From Limnohabitans sp. INBF002 (GTDB lineage: Bacteria > Pseudomonadota > Gammaproteobacteria > Burkholderiales > Burkholderiaceae_C), in NCBI RefSeq assembly GCF_027924905.1, contig NZ_AP027055.1, positions 2,294,001-2,358,000 of the forward strand: 64,000 bases of DNA, in the 5' to 3' direction. Shown piece after piece: positions 20,036 through 29,599 of this stretch (position 1 is its first letter; each line of letters begins with the position of its first letter). The notes under the pieces are model-generated. The model searched no databases. It saw nothing but the letters and a program-made list of their open reading frames with translations, and had not been told where the DNA came from. The position numbers and the translations under genes were made by a program.

Positions 20036-20065
20036 TGTGTCAGATGGGTTGCAAATCCTGCCACA

Positions 20066-21115
20066 ATGACACTTCTTATGGTTAGTCCTAATTCTGCCCC
20101 CGAACAAACGCCCGCGCTGGGTCGTGCCGAGACGCCGATCGCCTTCATTCAAGCGATTGCGACGGCCTACGCGCAGCGCGACTTGCGCGTGGACGACGCC
20201 CTGAAAAAGGCACAAATCGAGCCAAAACTCTTAAAGAAAAACAACACCCGCGTCACCGCCATGCAGATGGAGTTGATGTCGGGCATTGCCATGCAAGAGC
20301 TGGACGACGAGGGCCTAGGCTGGTTCAGCCGCCGCCTGCCTTGGGGCAGCTACGGCATGTTGGTGCGCGCCTCACTCACCTCACCCACACTGGGTTTGGC
20401 GCTGGGGCGTTGGTGCCGGCACCACGGTTTGTTGACCGACGACATTCGGCTGAGCTTGACCGAACGCAACGGCGTGGCCACCTTACAACTGGATGAGACG
20501 CGCGACTTGGGTGTGTTCCGTGAGTTTTGCGTGGTGTCGGTGTTGCGCAATGCGCTGGGGGTGGCGTGTTGGCTGACCGATTCACGCATCCCGCTCACCG
20601 CCACGCACCTGCGCTTTGCGCCGCCCGCACACGCCGACAGCTACCGTGTGTTGTTTGATGGCCCCACGCACTTCCATGCGGCGGCCAACTCTTTGCAGTT
20701 TGATGCGGGCTACTTGGCACTGCCCGTGCGCCGCGACGAAGCCGCTCTGCAACAGATGCTGGAACGCGCCTTGCTGCTGACCGTGCGTCCCTATCGACGT
20801 GACCGGTTGTTGGTGGAGAAAGTCCGCCAAGCCTTGGCCCAGCACCCCGAACACAGCCGCAATGCGGATGACTTGGCGGCGTGGCTGAACATGTCGGCCC
20901 GCACCCTGCACCGGCAACTGCAAGAAGAAGGCGCGAGCTTGCAACAACTCAAAGACAGTGTGCGTGAACAACGCGCACGCACACTGCTGCTGCGCACCCG
21001 CAAGCCGCTCAAGCAAATTGCCAACGAGGTGGGGTTCTCGAATGAAAAGAGCTTCATTCGTGCATTCAAAACGTGGACAGGGCAAGCGCCTGAAGCGTTC
21101 CGACACAAGGCCTAA
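20066..21115 (+). CDS. AraC-family transcriptional regulator (PF12625-type N domain)
   Basis: This regulator has an N-terminal ligand/dimerisation domain of the 'arabinose-binding AraC' type (about 20-210) and a C-terminal double helix-turn-helix (NADDLAAWLNMSARTLHRQLQEEGASLQQLKDSVREQRARTLLLRTRKPLKQIANEVGFSNEKSFIRAFKTWTG). The reading frame opens at 19991, but that start would lie only 11 bp from liuB. ATG at 20066, or four codons later at 20078, leaves room for promoters and fits family length (~349 residues). Its divergence from liuB suggests it may control the liu genes, although LiuR is also present. Confidence 0.87.
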   Translation: MTLLMVSPNSAPEQTPALGRAETPIAFIQAIATAYAQRDLRVDDALKKAQIEPKLLKKNNTRVTAMQMELMSGIAMQELDDEGLGWFSRRLPWGSYGMLVRASLTSPTLGLALGRWCRHHGLLTDDIRLSLTERNGVATLQLDETRDLGVFREFCVVSVLRNALGVACWLTDSRIPLTATHLRFAPPAHADSYRVLFDGPTHFHAAANSLQFDAGYLALPVRRDEAALQQMLERALLLTVRPYRRDRLLVEKVRQALAQHPEHSRNADDLAAWLNMSARTLHRQLQEEGASLQQLKDSVREQRARTLLLRTRKPLKQIANEVGFSNEKSFIRAFKTWTGQAPEAFRHKA

Positions 21116-21143
21116 TTTTGGGCAACTATCAAAAGGAACTGTG

Positions 21144-21308
21144 ATGAAAGTATTGATTTTTGGCGCCAGCGGGATGGTGGGACAAGGCGTTTTGCGTGAA
21201 TGCCTGACAGCCCAGGATGTGCACCAAGTCGTGACCGCTGGACGCACACCACTGGCGCAAACACACAGGGCTGAGCGTCCACACACCTCAGGCGAGGCTC
21301 CCCAATGA
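21144..21308 (+). pseudogene. Truncated NAD(P)-binding Rossmann-fold (epimerase-like) gene remnant
   Basis: An ATG with a good AAAAGGAACT ribosome site opens a 54-residue frame beginning MKVLIFGASGMVGQGVLREC, the GxxGxxG nucleotide-binding start of short-chain/atypical SDR proteins that are normally about 210-230 residues. It reads on to AGRTPLAQTH, then loses similarity and stops at 21308, inside the 3' end of the convergent HAD gene. The rest of the domain is absent nearby, so this looks like a 3' deletion with an intact translation start. Confidence 0.7.
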
Positions 21309-21953
21309 CGGCAAACGTAAGTCGGTCATGTGTGCAAACACATGCTTGGCGCCCGCTTGCACGAGCACGTCAGTGGGCGCAAGAGGCGGCGCATACGCCC
21401 ACACCGTCGCGCCCGCAGCCACACCCGCCGTGATGCCCACGGGTGTGTCTTCCACCACCAAGCAGCGTGCAGGGTCGACTTGCAAGTGTGCTGCAGCAGC
21501 CAAGTACACATCAGGGAAAGGTTTGCTGCGTGGCATTTCATGGCCACTGAAAATGCGGCCTTCAAAAAACTGAGCGAGGCCCACGCGCTGCAACATCATC
21601 TCAACTTTGTAACGGTCTGCACCAGAAGCAACCGCAATGCGGCCCTCGCAGCGTTCATGCAGATGACGCACAGCATCGTGAATGCCGTCGATGGCAGTGA
21701 TGTCGCTTTCTAGGCGAAGGTTGCGGCGGCGATAGAACTCGTCCATGAAGGCGTCGGTCAGCGGCTTGCCTGTGTGACGTTCAATCAGGTCAGCGCGGCT
21801 GCGCACGGTGTGGCCCACAAAGTGCGCCATGCATTCGGCCAAGCTCAAGCGCCAGCCGTTTTCATCCAGCATGTCACGCAAGGCACCGCAGGTGATGGCT
21901 TCGCTGTCGACCAGCACGCCATCGCAATCGAACAAAACAGCTTCAAATGTCAT
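21288..21953 (-). CDS. HAD-superfamily hydrolase (beta-phosphoglucomutase-like phosphatase)
   Basis: This is a haloacid dehalogenase phosphatase of subfamily IA with an inserted helical cap. Motif I is FDCDGVLVDSE near residues 7-17, motif II is AVASGADRYKV, a Lys is in EMPRSKPFPDVYLAAA, and motif IV is CLVVEDTPVGITAGVAAG. The frame is open upstream to 22070, but the family start MTFEAVLFDCDGV is at 21953, 7 nt after the YchJ-like stop. The substrate is unknown; relatives act on sugar phosphates. The last 21 bp overlap the truncated gene on the other strand. Confidence 0.9.
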   Translation of the reverse strand: MTFEAVLFDCDGVLVDSEAITCGALRDMLDENGWRLSLAECMAHFVGHTVRSRADLIERHTGKPLTDAFMDEFYRRRNLRLESDITAIDGIHDAVRHLHERCEGRIAVASGADRYKVEMMLQRVGLAQFFEGRIFSGHEMPRSKPFPDVYLAAAAHLQVDPARCLVVEDTPVGITAGVAAGATVWAYAPPLAPTDVLVQAGAKHVFAHMTDLRLPSLGSLA

Positions 21954-21960
21954 GCGGGAA

Positions 21961-22368
21961 TTATCCGCGCTGATCACCATCGACATAAAACCAGCGGCCG
22001 TCTTCGCGCACAAAGCGGCTGCGCTCGTGCAGGCGCACGGCTTGGCCGGCCACACGGTAACGCGCCACAAACTCCACCTCGGCTGTGTCAGCCCCTGCGA
22101 CTGTGTGCTCGCGCACCTCCAGGCCTAACCACTTGGCGCCTGTATCGAAGTCGAGCAATGCAGGACGTGTGCTGCTGTGCCACGTGGTGAGCAAGTAGTT
22201 GGCTTGTTCGTGCACAAACGCGCTGTAACGTGAACGCATGAGGTGCTCTGCGTCGGGCGCAGGTGCGGTGTCGAAGTGGTCAACGAAACGACTGCAGCAA
22301 TCGGCGTATGTCGCTGGACGTTTCTTGGTGTCGATGCGCCCGCACGGGCAGGCAGCGCTGGCACGCAT
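21961..22368 (-). CDS. ychJ: YchJ/SEC-C motif family protein
   Basis: This is a protein of about 135 residues with an N-terminal CPCG, a YADCC Cys pair, a central [30 protein letters not shown] segment and a C-terminal [16 protein letters not shown], the YchJ family layout. The first motif is the metal-binding SEC-C type. ATG at 22368 is chosen because upstream codons overlap the previous gene, whose stop is at 22376. Function is not established. Confidence 0.85.
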   Translation of the reverse strand: MRASAACPCGRIDTKKRPATYADCCSRFVDHFDTAPAPDAEHLMRSRYSAFVHEQANYLLTTWHSSTRPALLDFDTGAKWLGLEVREHTVAGADTAEVEFVARYRVAGQAVRLHERSRFVREDGRWFYVDGDQRG

Positions 22369-22375
22369 ACCGGAT

Positions 22376-23257
22376 TCAGGGCAAAACAGAAATCGTGCCG
22401 CGCATACCGGCTTCGTAATGACCGGGTTCAAAGCACGCAATGTGCAACACACCTGCATCAGCAAAAGTCCAGCGCAGCTCGCCCGACTCGCCAGCGCCTA
22501 AGCTGAGTGCGTTATCCGCATGGTGGTGATGGGCGCTTGGCTTTTTCATCTCCTGCGCATGGGCTTTCAACTCGGCGTCCGTGCCGATGATGAACTCGTG
22601 GCGCACCTTGCCAATGTTCACCACACGAATTCGCACGGTTTCACCTGATGTGGCTTGCCAGTTGGCAGGCGTGAAACGCATGGTGTCATCCATGGTGATG
22701 GTGACGGTTCGCATTGACGCATCGCCAGCCGTCGCATCATGTGAATGGGCATCGTGGTTGTGCTCAGGGGCGGCACTCGCTTCGCCGTGCGAGTGGCTGT
22801 GTTCAGAAGCGGGCGCCCCTTGCAACACAGACCATGCAGCCGCAGAGCCTGCCATCACAACCGCAAACGAAATTAAGCCGTAACTGACCAGCGCACGCGC
22901 GCGCAGTTGGCCACGCCAATCCATGAAGTACATGGCCAGCAAACTCAATACAAAACCGAGTGGCACAACCCACAGGCTGCGGTCTGGCGAATCAGGAAAG
23001 TGCTGCAACCCGCCGGTGAAAAACCCCAAGCCGATGGACGACAACAAACCAAAGCCCAGCACATCGCCCCAGCGCACATGGCGTGCTTGGTCGTTGCGAA
23101 TGTCTAGCCATGAGCCCAACAAATAAAACAGCACACCAAAGCCGGCGGTCCAGATCGAGCGCGACTCGCTGAAAAAGCCATGGTTCACCGCCCCTGCAAT
23201 GAAGCTGATGCCACCGTATTTGAACAAGGTGGCGATATGGGTTTGGGCAAAGCTCAT
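22376..23257 (-). CDS. Five-span membrane protein fused to a His-rich linker and a cupredoxin domain
   Basis: This 293-residue protein has about five hydrophobic spans (within residues 12-150). A histidine-rich linker follows ([24 protein letters not shown], about 160-185). The C-terminal domain is a cupredoxin of about 110 residues with a His in KVRHEFIIG and the type 1 copper loop [11 protein letters not shown] (Cys-x4-His-x4-Met). A HHHH stretch lies inside it. The layout suggests a membrane-tethered periplasmic copper protein for copper buffering or electron transfer. The fusion and the His-rich linker are seen directly; the role is inference. Confidence 0.8.
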   Translation of the reverse strand: MSFAQTHIATLFKYGGISFIAGAVNHGFFSESRSIWTAGFGVLFYLLGSWLDIRNDQARHVRWGDVLGFGLLSSIGLGFFTGGLQHFPDSPDRSLWVVPLGFVLSLLAMYFMDWRGQLRARALVSYGLISFAVVMAGSAAAWSVLQGAPASEHSHSHGEASAAPEHNHDAHSHDATAGDASMRTVTITMDDTMRFTPANWQATSGETVRIRVVNIGKVRHEFIIGTDAELKAHAQEMKKPSAHHHHADNALSLGAGESGELRWTFADAGVLHIACFEPGHYEAGMRGTISVLP

Positions 23258-23329
23258 GGCAAATTCCTATTCACTGAAGTGCAGACAAACAATCCTACAC
23301 AGGCCATGTGAACGGCAAGTTAAGGCAGA

Positions 23330-24460
23330 TCAAGCCAAGGCGCGTTGGATGATGATTTTTTGCACGTCGCTGGTGCCTTCGTAGATTTGGCAGACGCGCA
23401 CGTCGCGGTAGATGCGCTCGACGGGGAAGTCATTCACCACGCCGTAGCCGCCTAAGGTTTGAATGGCCACACTGCACACCTTCTCGGCCGTTTCACTGGC
23501 AAAGAGTTTGGCCATGGCAGCTTCTTTCAAACAAGGCAAGCCAGCGTCGCGTAACGCAGCGGCGTGGTACATGAGTTGGCGCGCAGCTTCGAGTTGCGTG
23601 GCGCAATCGGCCAAACGAAAACCCACCGCTTGGTGGTTGAAGATGGCTGTGCCAAAGCTCACGCGTTCTTTGCTGTACTGCAAGGCCGCTTCAAACGCGC
23701 TGCGCGCCATGCCAATGCTTTGCGCAGCAATGCCGATGCGACCGCCTTCCAAAGCAGACAGCGCAATCTTGTAGCCCTCACCCTCTGCGCCAATCAGGTT
23801 TTCAGCGGGGATGCGGCAGTTGTCAAAGTTGATTTGTGCGGTGTCGCTACTATGTTGGCCCAGCTTGTCTTCGAGGCGTGCCACTTGGTAGCCAGGTGCG
23901 CTGGTGGGCACGATGAAGGCGCTCATGCCCTTTTTGCCTGCGCCTTTGTCGGTCACGGCAATGACGATGGCCACATGGCCGTTTTTACCGCTGGTGATGA
24001 ATTGCTTCACGCCGTTGATGACGTATTCGTCGCCTTCTTTGGTGGCGGTGGTGCGCAGCGCAGAGGCGTCAGAGCCCACGTGTGGTTCGGTCAAGCAAAA
24101 CGCGCCGAGCATGTTGCCTTGGGCCAATTCGGTGAGCCACTGTTTCTTTTGGGCATCGTTGCCGTAGCGCATGAGGATGGCGTTGACAGGGCAGTTGGTC
24201 ACGCTAATCGCCGTGCTGGTGCCGCCATCGCCTGCGGCGATTTCTTCTAAAACAATCGCGAGCGTGGAATAGTCCAAGCCAGCGCCGCCCAAGTCTTCAG
24301 GCACGCAAATGCCGTAAGCGCCGAGGGCGGCCAAGCCTTTGTGCACCTCATGCGGAAAGGTGTGTTCTTTGTCCCATTTGGCGGCGTTGGGCCAGAGTTC
24401 TTGCTGTGCAAAGTCGCGCACAGCATCGCGAATCATGGTTTGATCTGGGGTGAGCAACAT
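23330..24460 (-). CDS. Acyl-CoA dehydrogenase
   Basis: This FAD-dependent enzyme desaturates an acyl-CoA at the alpha-beta position and passes electrons to ETF. Its 376 residues cover the three ACAD domains: AFCLTEPHVGSDASALRTTA in the middle, the YSKERVSFGTAIFNHQ helix, and LGGYGVVNDFPVERIYRDVRVCQIYEGTSDVQ, with the Glu of YEGTS in the standard catalytic place. It is 10 bp after the thiolase gene. Relation to short/branched-chain enzymes is likely, but the exact substrate is open. Confidence 0.93.
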   Translation of the reverse strand: MLLTPDQTMIRDAVRDFAQQELWPNAAKWDKEHTFPHEVHKGLAALGAYGICVPEDLGGAGLDYSTLAIVLEEIAAGDGGTSTAISVTNCPVNAILMRYGNDAQKKQWLTELAQGNMLGAFCLTEPHVGSDASALRTTATKEGDEYVINGVKQFITSGKNGHVAIVIAVTDKGAGKKGMSAFIVPTSAPGYQVARLEDKLGQHSSDTAQINFDNCRIPAENLIGAEGEGYKIALSALEGGRIGIAAQSIGMARSAFEAALQYSKERVSFGTAIFNHQAVGFRLADCATQLEAARQLMYHAAALRDAGLPCLKEAAMAKLFASETAEKVCSVAIQTLGGYGVVNDFPVERIYRDVRVCQIYEGTSDVQKIIIQRALA

Positions 24461-24469
24461 GGCGCGTCC

Positions 24470-25660
24470 TTAAATGATTTCGAGCGCGACAGCCGTGCCT
24501 TCGCCGCCACCGATACACAAGGTGGCCAAGCCTTTTTTCAGGCCGCGTGCTTTGAGCGCGTGAATCAGCGTGACCATGATGCGCGCACCCGATGCACCGA
24601 TGGGGTGACCCAAAGCACAGGCGCCGCCGTTGACGTTGACCTTGTCGTGCGACACGTTGAGTTCTTTCATCAAAGCCATGGGCACCACGGCGAAGGCTTC
24701 GTTGACTTCCCACAGGTCCACGTCTTCCACTTTCCAGCCGGCTTTGGCCAAGGCTTTTTGTGTGGCGCCCACAGGGGCTGTGGCAAACCATTCAGGCTCT
24801 TGCGCGTGCGTGGCGTGGCTGACGATGCGGGCCAGTGGCTTGCAACCCAATTTCTTGGCTGTGCTTTCGCGCATCAACACCATGGCTGCGCCACCGTCGT
24901 TGATAGACGAGCTAGAGGCGGCGGTGATGGTGCCGTCTTTTTTGAACGCGGGCTTGAGCGAGGTGATTTTGTCGAGCTTGATTTTTCCTGGGCCCTCGTC
25001 AATCGACACCACGGTTTCGCCTGAGCGGGTCTTCACTGTGACGGGGGTGATTTCTGTGGCGAAGGCACCGCTCTCGGTGGCGGCTTTGGCGCGCTGCACG
25101 CTGGCAGTGGCAAACGCGTCTTGCTCGGCGCGGGTGAAGCTGTACTTGGCCGCGCAGTCTTCACCAAAGGTGCCCATGCTGCGGCCAGGTTCGTAAGCGT
25201 CTTCCAAGCCGTCGAGCATCATGTGGTCAAAGATGCGGTCGTGGCCAATGCGGTAACCGCCACGGCCTTTGAGCATCAGGTAAGGCGCGTTGGTCATGCT
25301 CTCCATACCGCCAGCGACCAACACATCGTGCGTACCAGCAATCAACATGTCGTGCGCAAACATCGCCGCGCGCATGCCTGAGCCACACATCTTGGACAAG
25401 GTCACTGCGCCAGCAGACTTGGGCAAACCGCCTTTGAACGCCGCTTGACGTGCAGGGGCTTGACCTTGACCGGCCATCAAACAGTTGCCAAACAAGACCT
25501 CAGTCACCAACTCGGGGCTGATGCCTGCACGCTCCACCGCGGCCTTGATGGCGGCACCACCGAGGTCGTGCGCGGCAAGCGCAGAGAAGTCGCCTTGAAA
25601 GCTGCCCATGGGGGTGCGTGCTGCGCTGACGATGACGATGGGGTCTGCGTGTGAGGTCAT
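24470..25660 (-). CDS. Acetyl-CoA C-acyltransferase (thiolase)
   Basis: This 396-residue thiolase joins or cleaves acetyl-CoA units. The nucleophilic Cys lies in SKMCGSGMRAA, near residue 90. The C-terminal motifs VNVNGGACALGHPIGASGARI and LCIGGGEGTAVALE supply the His and second Cys. The adjoining acyl-CoA dehydrogenase and the liu genes suggest use in acetoacetyl-CoA or branched-chain acyl-CoA breakdown; sequence does not separate AtoB from FadA-like specificity. Confidence 0.92.
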   Translation of the reverse strand: MTSHADPIVIVSAARTPMGSFQGDFSALAAHDLGGAAIKAAVERAGISPELVTEVLFGNCLMAGQGQAPARQAAFKGGLPKSAGAVTLSKMCGSGMRAAMFAHDMLIAGTHDVLVAGGMESMTNAPYLMLKGRGGYRIGHDRIFDHMMLDGLEDAYEPGRSMGTFGEDCAAKYSFTRAEQDAFATASVQRAKAATESGAFATEITPVTVKTRSGETVVSIDEGPGKIKLDKITSLKPAFKKDGTITAASSSSINDGGAAMVLMRESTAKKLGCKPLARIVSHATHAQEPEWFATAPVGATQKALAKAGWKVEDVDLWEVNEAFAVVPMALMKELNVSHDKVNVNGGACALGHPIGASGARIMVTLIHALKARGLKKGLATLCIGGGEGTAVALEII

Positions 25661-25698
25661 GTTGTGTCTCCTGTTGAGGTTTTGAAAAATAAAAGCTG

Positions 25699-26352
25699 TT
25701 ACATCCCGCGTGGATATTTCTTGAAAGCGCGACGAAAGACATCGACCACTTCGCCCGGACGGCTCATCGTCACATCCAAGTCGTGCGCCAAGCCATCAGA
25801 CACGCGGTAAATCCATCCATGAATCGACACCTTTTGCCCGCGGCTCCACGCGTCTTGCATGACGTTGGACAAGGCCACGTTGCCCACTTGTTCGATCACG
25901 TTCATTTCGCACATCACGTCTTCCAATTGCGGTTGTGGCAAATGGTTCAAGCGCTGGCGATGGCGCAAACGCACGTCTTGCACATGACGCAGCCAGTTGT
26001 CTGCCAATCCAATGCGCGTGCCGCGCGTGGCCGCCAACACACCACCGCAGCCGTAGTGCCCCACGACCATGATGTGTTCGACTTTCAAGCAATCCACGGC
26101 GTATTGAATAACAGACAAGGCGTTCAAGTCTGAGTGAACCACCACATTTGCCACGTTGCGATGCACAAATACTTCGCCAGGATCAAGGCCTGTAATTTGG
26201 TTGGCTGGGACACGGCTGTCTGAGCAACCGATCCACAAATATTTGGGCAGCTGCTGCTGGGACAGGCGGGAGAAAAATCCAGGTTGCTCGCGCTCCATGC
26301 GCGCCGCCCATTCCCGGTTGTTGTCGAACAGATGTTTGAGTGAGTTAGGCAT
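25699..26352 (-). CDS. can: Beta-class carbonic anhydrase
   Basis: This enzyme interconverts CO2 and bicarbonate. Zinc ligands are C43 (in WIGCSDSR), H99 and C102 (in GHYGCGGV), with D45-R47 forming the catalytic dyad; all are in place and at the spacing of E. coli Can. The length of 217 residues is normal. It lies 3 bp after the sulfatase-like gene in the same direction. Bicarbonate for methylcrotonyl-CoA carboxylase is one reasonable use. Confidence 0.96.
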   Translation of the reverse strand: MPNSLKHLFDNNREWAARMEREQPGFFSRLSQQQLPKYLWIGCSDSRVPANQITGLDPGEVFVHRNVANVVVHSDLNALSVIQYAVDCLKVEHIMVVGHYGCGGVLAATRGTRIGLADNWLRHVQDVRLRHRQRLNHLPQPQLEDVMCEMNVIEQVGNVALSNVMQDAWSRGQKVSIHGWIYRVSDGLAHDLDVTMSRPGEVVDVFRRAFKKYPRGM

Positions 26353-26355
26353 GCT

Positions 26356-28353
26356 TTATTTCTTCTTCCCTGAGACTTGATGGATGTGATGACGGAGATT
26401 CCAGTCCATCAATGCTACGCGGGCACGCGCTTTGGCGTCTTGTTCGGCTTGCCATTCACACACACTGCCTAAGGGTTGACAGGCCAATGTGTTGGCGCCT
26501 CCCATGCTCCAAATGGCATGGTTAGAACGCGCTTGCCCAATGAACGTCACAGCCAGTGCCTCGGCGGCATCTGTGGCACTGGGGCACTTGGCCAAGTCAC
26601 GCCCCGTCATCAGGTAGCCCTGGCCAATACCAAGCATAGGAAACAGCGTGGGGAACATGTCCAAATGACTGGCGGCCTGATGCAAGGCGTTGTCACACGA
26701 CAGCTTGCCAGCCCCCCACACCACAAACGGCACTTGCTGACGCAATACTTGACTTTCAGGCGTGGCGTATTGGCCAAAGGTGCGCACGTTGTGATCACCT
26801 GTGGCGGCCACCACCGTGCGCTTGGCGGCGGGGCTGCTTTCCACTGCAGTCACGAACTTGGCCAGCTCGTCGTTGGCGTAACGGTAGGTTTGCAGATTGG
26901 GGATCAGGTGTTCAGAGCCTTTGTCGCCCGGCCACTTGTTGATGTCAAACACAAAGGGCTTGTAATCTGACGGCAGCTCATAAGGCGGATGGTTGGTGGT
27001 GGACATGGCGTAGACAAACAAAGGTCTGTCTTTGGGCTGCTTGGCCAAGCGCTCTTCGATGATGCGAAACATGTAAGCGTCCCAAACGCCCCAGATGCCG
27101 CCCTCAGCACCAGGGTATCTGGCACGCAAGGTCGCCGCATCAATCACCTCGTCAAAACTTTGGGTCAGCAACACACGGTTGAGTTCGCGCCAGCCCGATT
27201 GACCTGACGTGACGAACAAGGTGTCGTACCCCGCTTTCTTCATCGCAAACGGAACCCCCCAATCCAACATGATGTGGCGGTACTTGCCATTGGTGATCGG
27301 TGTGACGGGGGTATTGAACAAGATGGCTTCAAGCGCAGGATGGGTCCCGTGGTGGGCCGCGTCGAAGTTGTCAAACAACCAAGCGTTGTGCAATTTGTTG
27401 CTCAAGCCCGCGAGCACGTCCATGTCCTGGGATTGGTATTTGAAAGGCTCCGCACTCCACGACTCCATTTGGAAGAACACCAAGTTCTTGCCATTGGGTT
27501 TGTGAGGGCCCGCAGCCATGAGCGCACGTTGCACACCTTCGGGCGTGGTTGCGGTCAAGCCATAGGCACGCGCGGCATCTTGGTACGACCCAAAACCATA
27601 GGTTTTCAAACCCGTGTCTTCTTCGCCAATGTCGGTAGAGGTGCGATAAGCATCCCAGGCGTTGTAGAGCGCGGTCACGCCGTTAGGGATGACGTTGTTC
27701 AAAAACGATTTGCTGGTGGCCGTGATGTTGTCCAACTGCAAGGCCATGCCTTTGAGTGTGCCTTTGCCCACCATCAACACGACGACTAACAAAACGGGAA
27801 TCAACAACACATGCCACGCACTGGCCCAGTGTTGTTGCAGCCACTGCCATGCACGCTGCCCCACCCGCAAGGCCAATGCGTTGGCAGACCACACGGCCAG
27901 CGCCAGTACCGCCACAATTTGCAGCATCGGAAAGTCTTGCCAAATGGTGTGTAGCACGGCGATGGTGTCGTCATCGGCGAGACCAAAAATCACGCTGTCA
28001 ATCGGCAGCTTGTAAAAACCGTAGTAATAAAAGTTGATGACCGCGAGCAATGCAAAAGCGCTGGCCCAAACGCGAATGACCACTGCACGCATGCGCCCAT
28101 GCCAGCCCAACAAGGGGAACAGCAACAGCGCAGCAATGGCCCCCATCTTCAAGTCAAACCGAAAGCCCATGAGCAGGGCCACGGGCAACTCGGCCCACAA
28201 GTCATTTCCGGGGGAGGGCCAGTAGGCGGTCAGCATCAACACGCGCGCCACGCTGAACCACAGCGCCAGCGCCAGCCCGACACACAGACCCACCCCAAAA
28301 CCGTGAAGCACGGCACGCGAGGGGATTAACAAAAGGGCAAGAAGTTTGTTCAT
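26356..28353 (-). CDS. LtaS/MdoB-like membrane sulfatase-family phosphotransferase
   Basis: This 665-residue protein has about five N-terminal spans (within 1-210) and a large periplasmic alkaline-phosphatase-fold domain. Expected metal and nucleophile positions are visible: an early Glu in FFQMESWS, a candidate Thr nucleophile in HHGTHPALEA, and a late Asp-His in AATGDHNVR. Relatives transfer phosphoglycerol (lipoteichoic acid synthase, OpgB) or phosphoethanolamine. In a Gram-negative cell the acceptor may be a periplasmic glucan or lipid A, which the sequence does not show. Confidence 0.85.
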   Translation of the reverse strand: MNKLLALLLIPSRAVLHGFGVGLCVGLALALWFSVARVLMLTAYWPSPGNDLWAELPVALLMGFRFDLKMGAIAALLLFPLLGWHGRMRAVVIRVWASAFALLAVINFYYYGFYKLPIDSVIFGLADDDTIAVLHTIWQDFPMLQIVAVLALAVWSANALALRVGQRAWQWLQQHWASAWHVLLIPVLLVVVLMVGKGTLKGMALQLDNITATSKSFLNNVIPNGVTALYNAWDAYRTSTDIGEEDTGLKTYGFGSYQDAARAYGLTATTPEGVQRALMAAGPHKPNGKNLVFFQMESWSAEPFKYQSQDMDVLAGLSNKLHNAWLFDNFDAAHHGTHPALEAILFNTPVTPITNGKYRHIMLDWGVPFAMKKAGYDTLFVTSGQSGWRELNRVLLTQSFDEVIDAATLRARYPGAEGGIWGVWDAYMFRIIEERLAKQPKDRPLFVYAMSTTNHPPYELPSDYKPFVFDINKWPGDKGSEHLIPNLQTYRYANDELAKFVTAVESSPAAKRTVVAATGDHNVRTFGQYATPESQVLRQQVPFVVWGAGKLSCDNALHQAASHLDMFPTLFPMLGIGQGYLMTGRDLAKCPSATDAAEALAVTFIGQARSNHAIWSMGGANTLACQPLGSVCEWQAEQDAKARARVALMDWNLRHHIHQVSGKKK

Positions 28354-28400
28354 TCAATCACGAGTCAAAAAGGGTGCGCCGCAGGTGTGTGGCGCAAGCC

Positions 28401-29582
28401 TCACATTGTCTCGGCAAACAGCTCGCGGCCAATCAGCATGCGACGAATTTCGCTGGTGCCAGCACCAATTTCGTACAGCTTGGCGTCACGCCACAAGCGG
28501 CCCAGTGGGTATTCGTTGATGTAGCCATTGCCACCAAAAATCTGCACGCCTTCGCCTGCCATCCAGGTGGCTTTTTCAGCCGTCCACAAGATCACCGAAG
28601 CGCAGTCTTTGCGCACTTGGCGGACGTGATCGGTGCCCAACAAATCGAGGTTTTTGGCCACGGTGTAGGCAAAGCTGCGACCGGCTTGCAATACGGTGTA
28701 CATGTCGGCCACTTTGCCTTGGATGAGCTGGAACTCGCCAATGCTTTGACCAAACTGTTTGCGGTCATGGATGTAAGGAATGACGTTGTCCATCACCGAT
28801 TGCATGATGCCGAGTGGGCCGCCTGACAGCACTGCGCGTTCGTAGTCCAAACCGCTCATCAGCACTTTGGCACCCATGTTCAGGCCACCCAAAATATTTT
28901 CAGCGGGCACTTCGACGTTGTTGAACACCAACTCGCCGGTGTGGCTGCCGCGCATGCCCAGCTTGTCGAGCTTTTGCGCGACGCTGAAGCCCTTCATGCC
29001 CTTCTCGATCAAGAAGGCCGTCACGCCACGTGCGCCCAGCTCGGGCTCGGTCTTGGCGTAGACCACCAGGGTGTCAGCGTCGGGGCCGTTGGTGATCCAC
29101 ATCTTGCTGCCGTTGAGCACGTAGTAGCCGCCCTTGTCTTCTGCTTTCAGCTTCATGCTGATGACGTCAGATCCAGCGCCAGGTTCGGACATGGCCAAGG
29201 CGCCCACATGCTCACCGCTGATGAGCTTGGGCAAATACTTTTGGCGCTGTGCGTCGGTGCCGTTGCGCTTGATTTGGTTCACGCACAAGTTGCTGTGCGC
29301 GCCGTAGCTCAGGCCCACGCTGGCAGAAGCGCGCGAAATTTCTTCCATCGCGATCATGTGGGCCAAGTAGCCCATGTTGGCGCCGCCGTATTCTTCGCCC
29401 ACGGTGATGCCCAGCACGCCGAGGTCGCCCATCTTGCGCCACAGGTCCATGGGGAATTGGTCGTCGTGGTCGATCTGTGCAGCGCGGGGGGCGATTTCGG
29501 CTTGCGCGAAATCACGCACGGCGTCGCGCAACGCATCGATGTCTTCACCTAATTGAAAGTTGAGGCCGGGTAAATTGTTCAT
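28401..29582 (-). CDS. liuA: Isovaleryl-CoA dehydrogenase
   Basis: This FAD enzyme converts isovaleryl-CoA to 3-methylcrotonyl-CoA, the first liu step. It has 393 residues from the ATG at 29582, which has GGAG upstream; an in-frame upstream extension was rejected. Like authentic isovaleryl-CoA dehydrogenases it lacks the Glu of the usual YEGTS motif (here AGTSEIRR) and instead has an acidic residue in the helix [16 protein letters not shown], where the catalytic Glu of this enzyme lies. [20 protein letters not shown] is the flavin region. It belongs to the liuR-thioesterase-liuA operon. Confidence 0.95.
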   Translation of the reverse strand: MNNLPGLNFQLGEDIDALRDAVRDFAQAEIAPRAAQIDHDDQFPMDLWRKMGDLGVLGITVGEEYGGANMGYLAHMIAMEEISRASASVGLSYGAHSNLCVNQIKRNGTDAQRQKYLPKLISGEHVGALAMSEPGAGSDVISMKLKAEDKGGYYVLNGSKMWITNGPDADTLVVYAKTEPELGARGVTAFLIEKGMKGFSVAQKLDKLGMRGSHTGELVFNNVEVPAENILGGLNMGAKVLMSGLDYERAVLSGGPLGIMQSVMDNVIPYIHDRKQFGQSIGEFQLIQGKVADMYTVLQAGRSFAYTVAKNLDLLGTDHVRQVRKDCASVILWTAEKATWMAGEGVQIFGGNGYINEYPLGRLWRDAKLYEIGAGTSEIRRMLIGRELFAETM

Positions 29583-29599
29583 GTTTGTCTCCGATGGGC

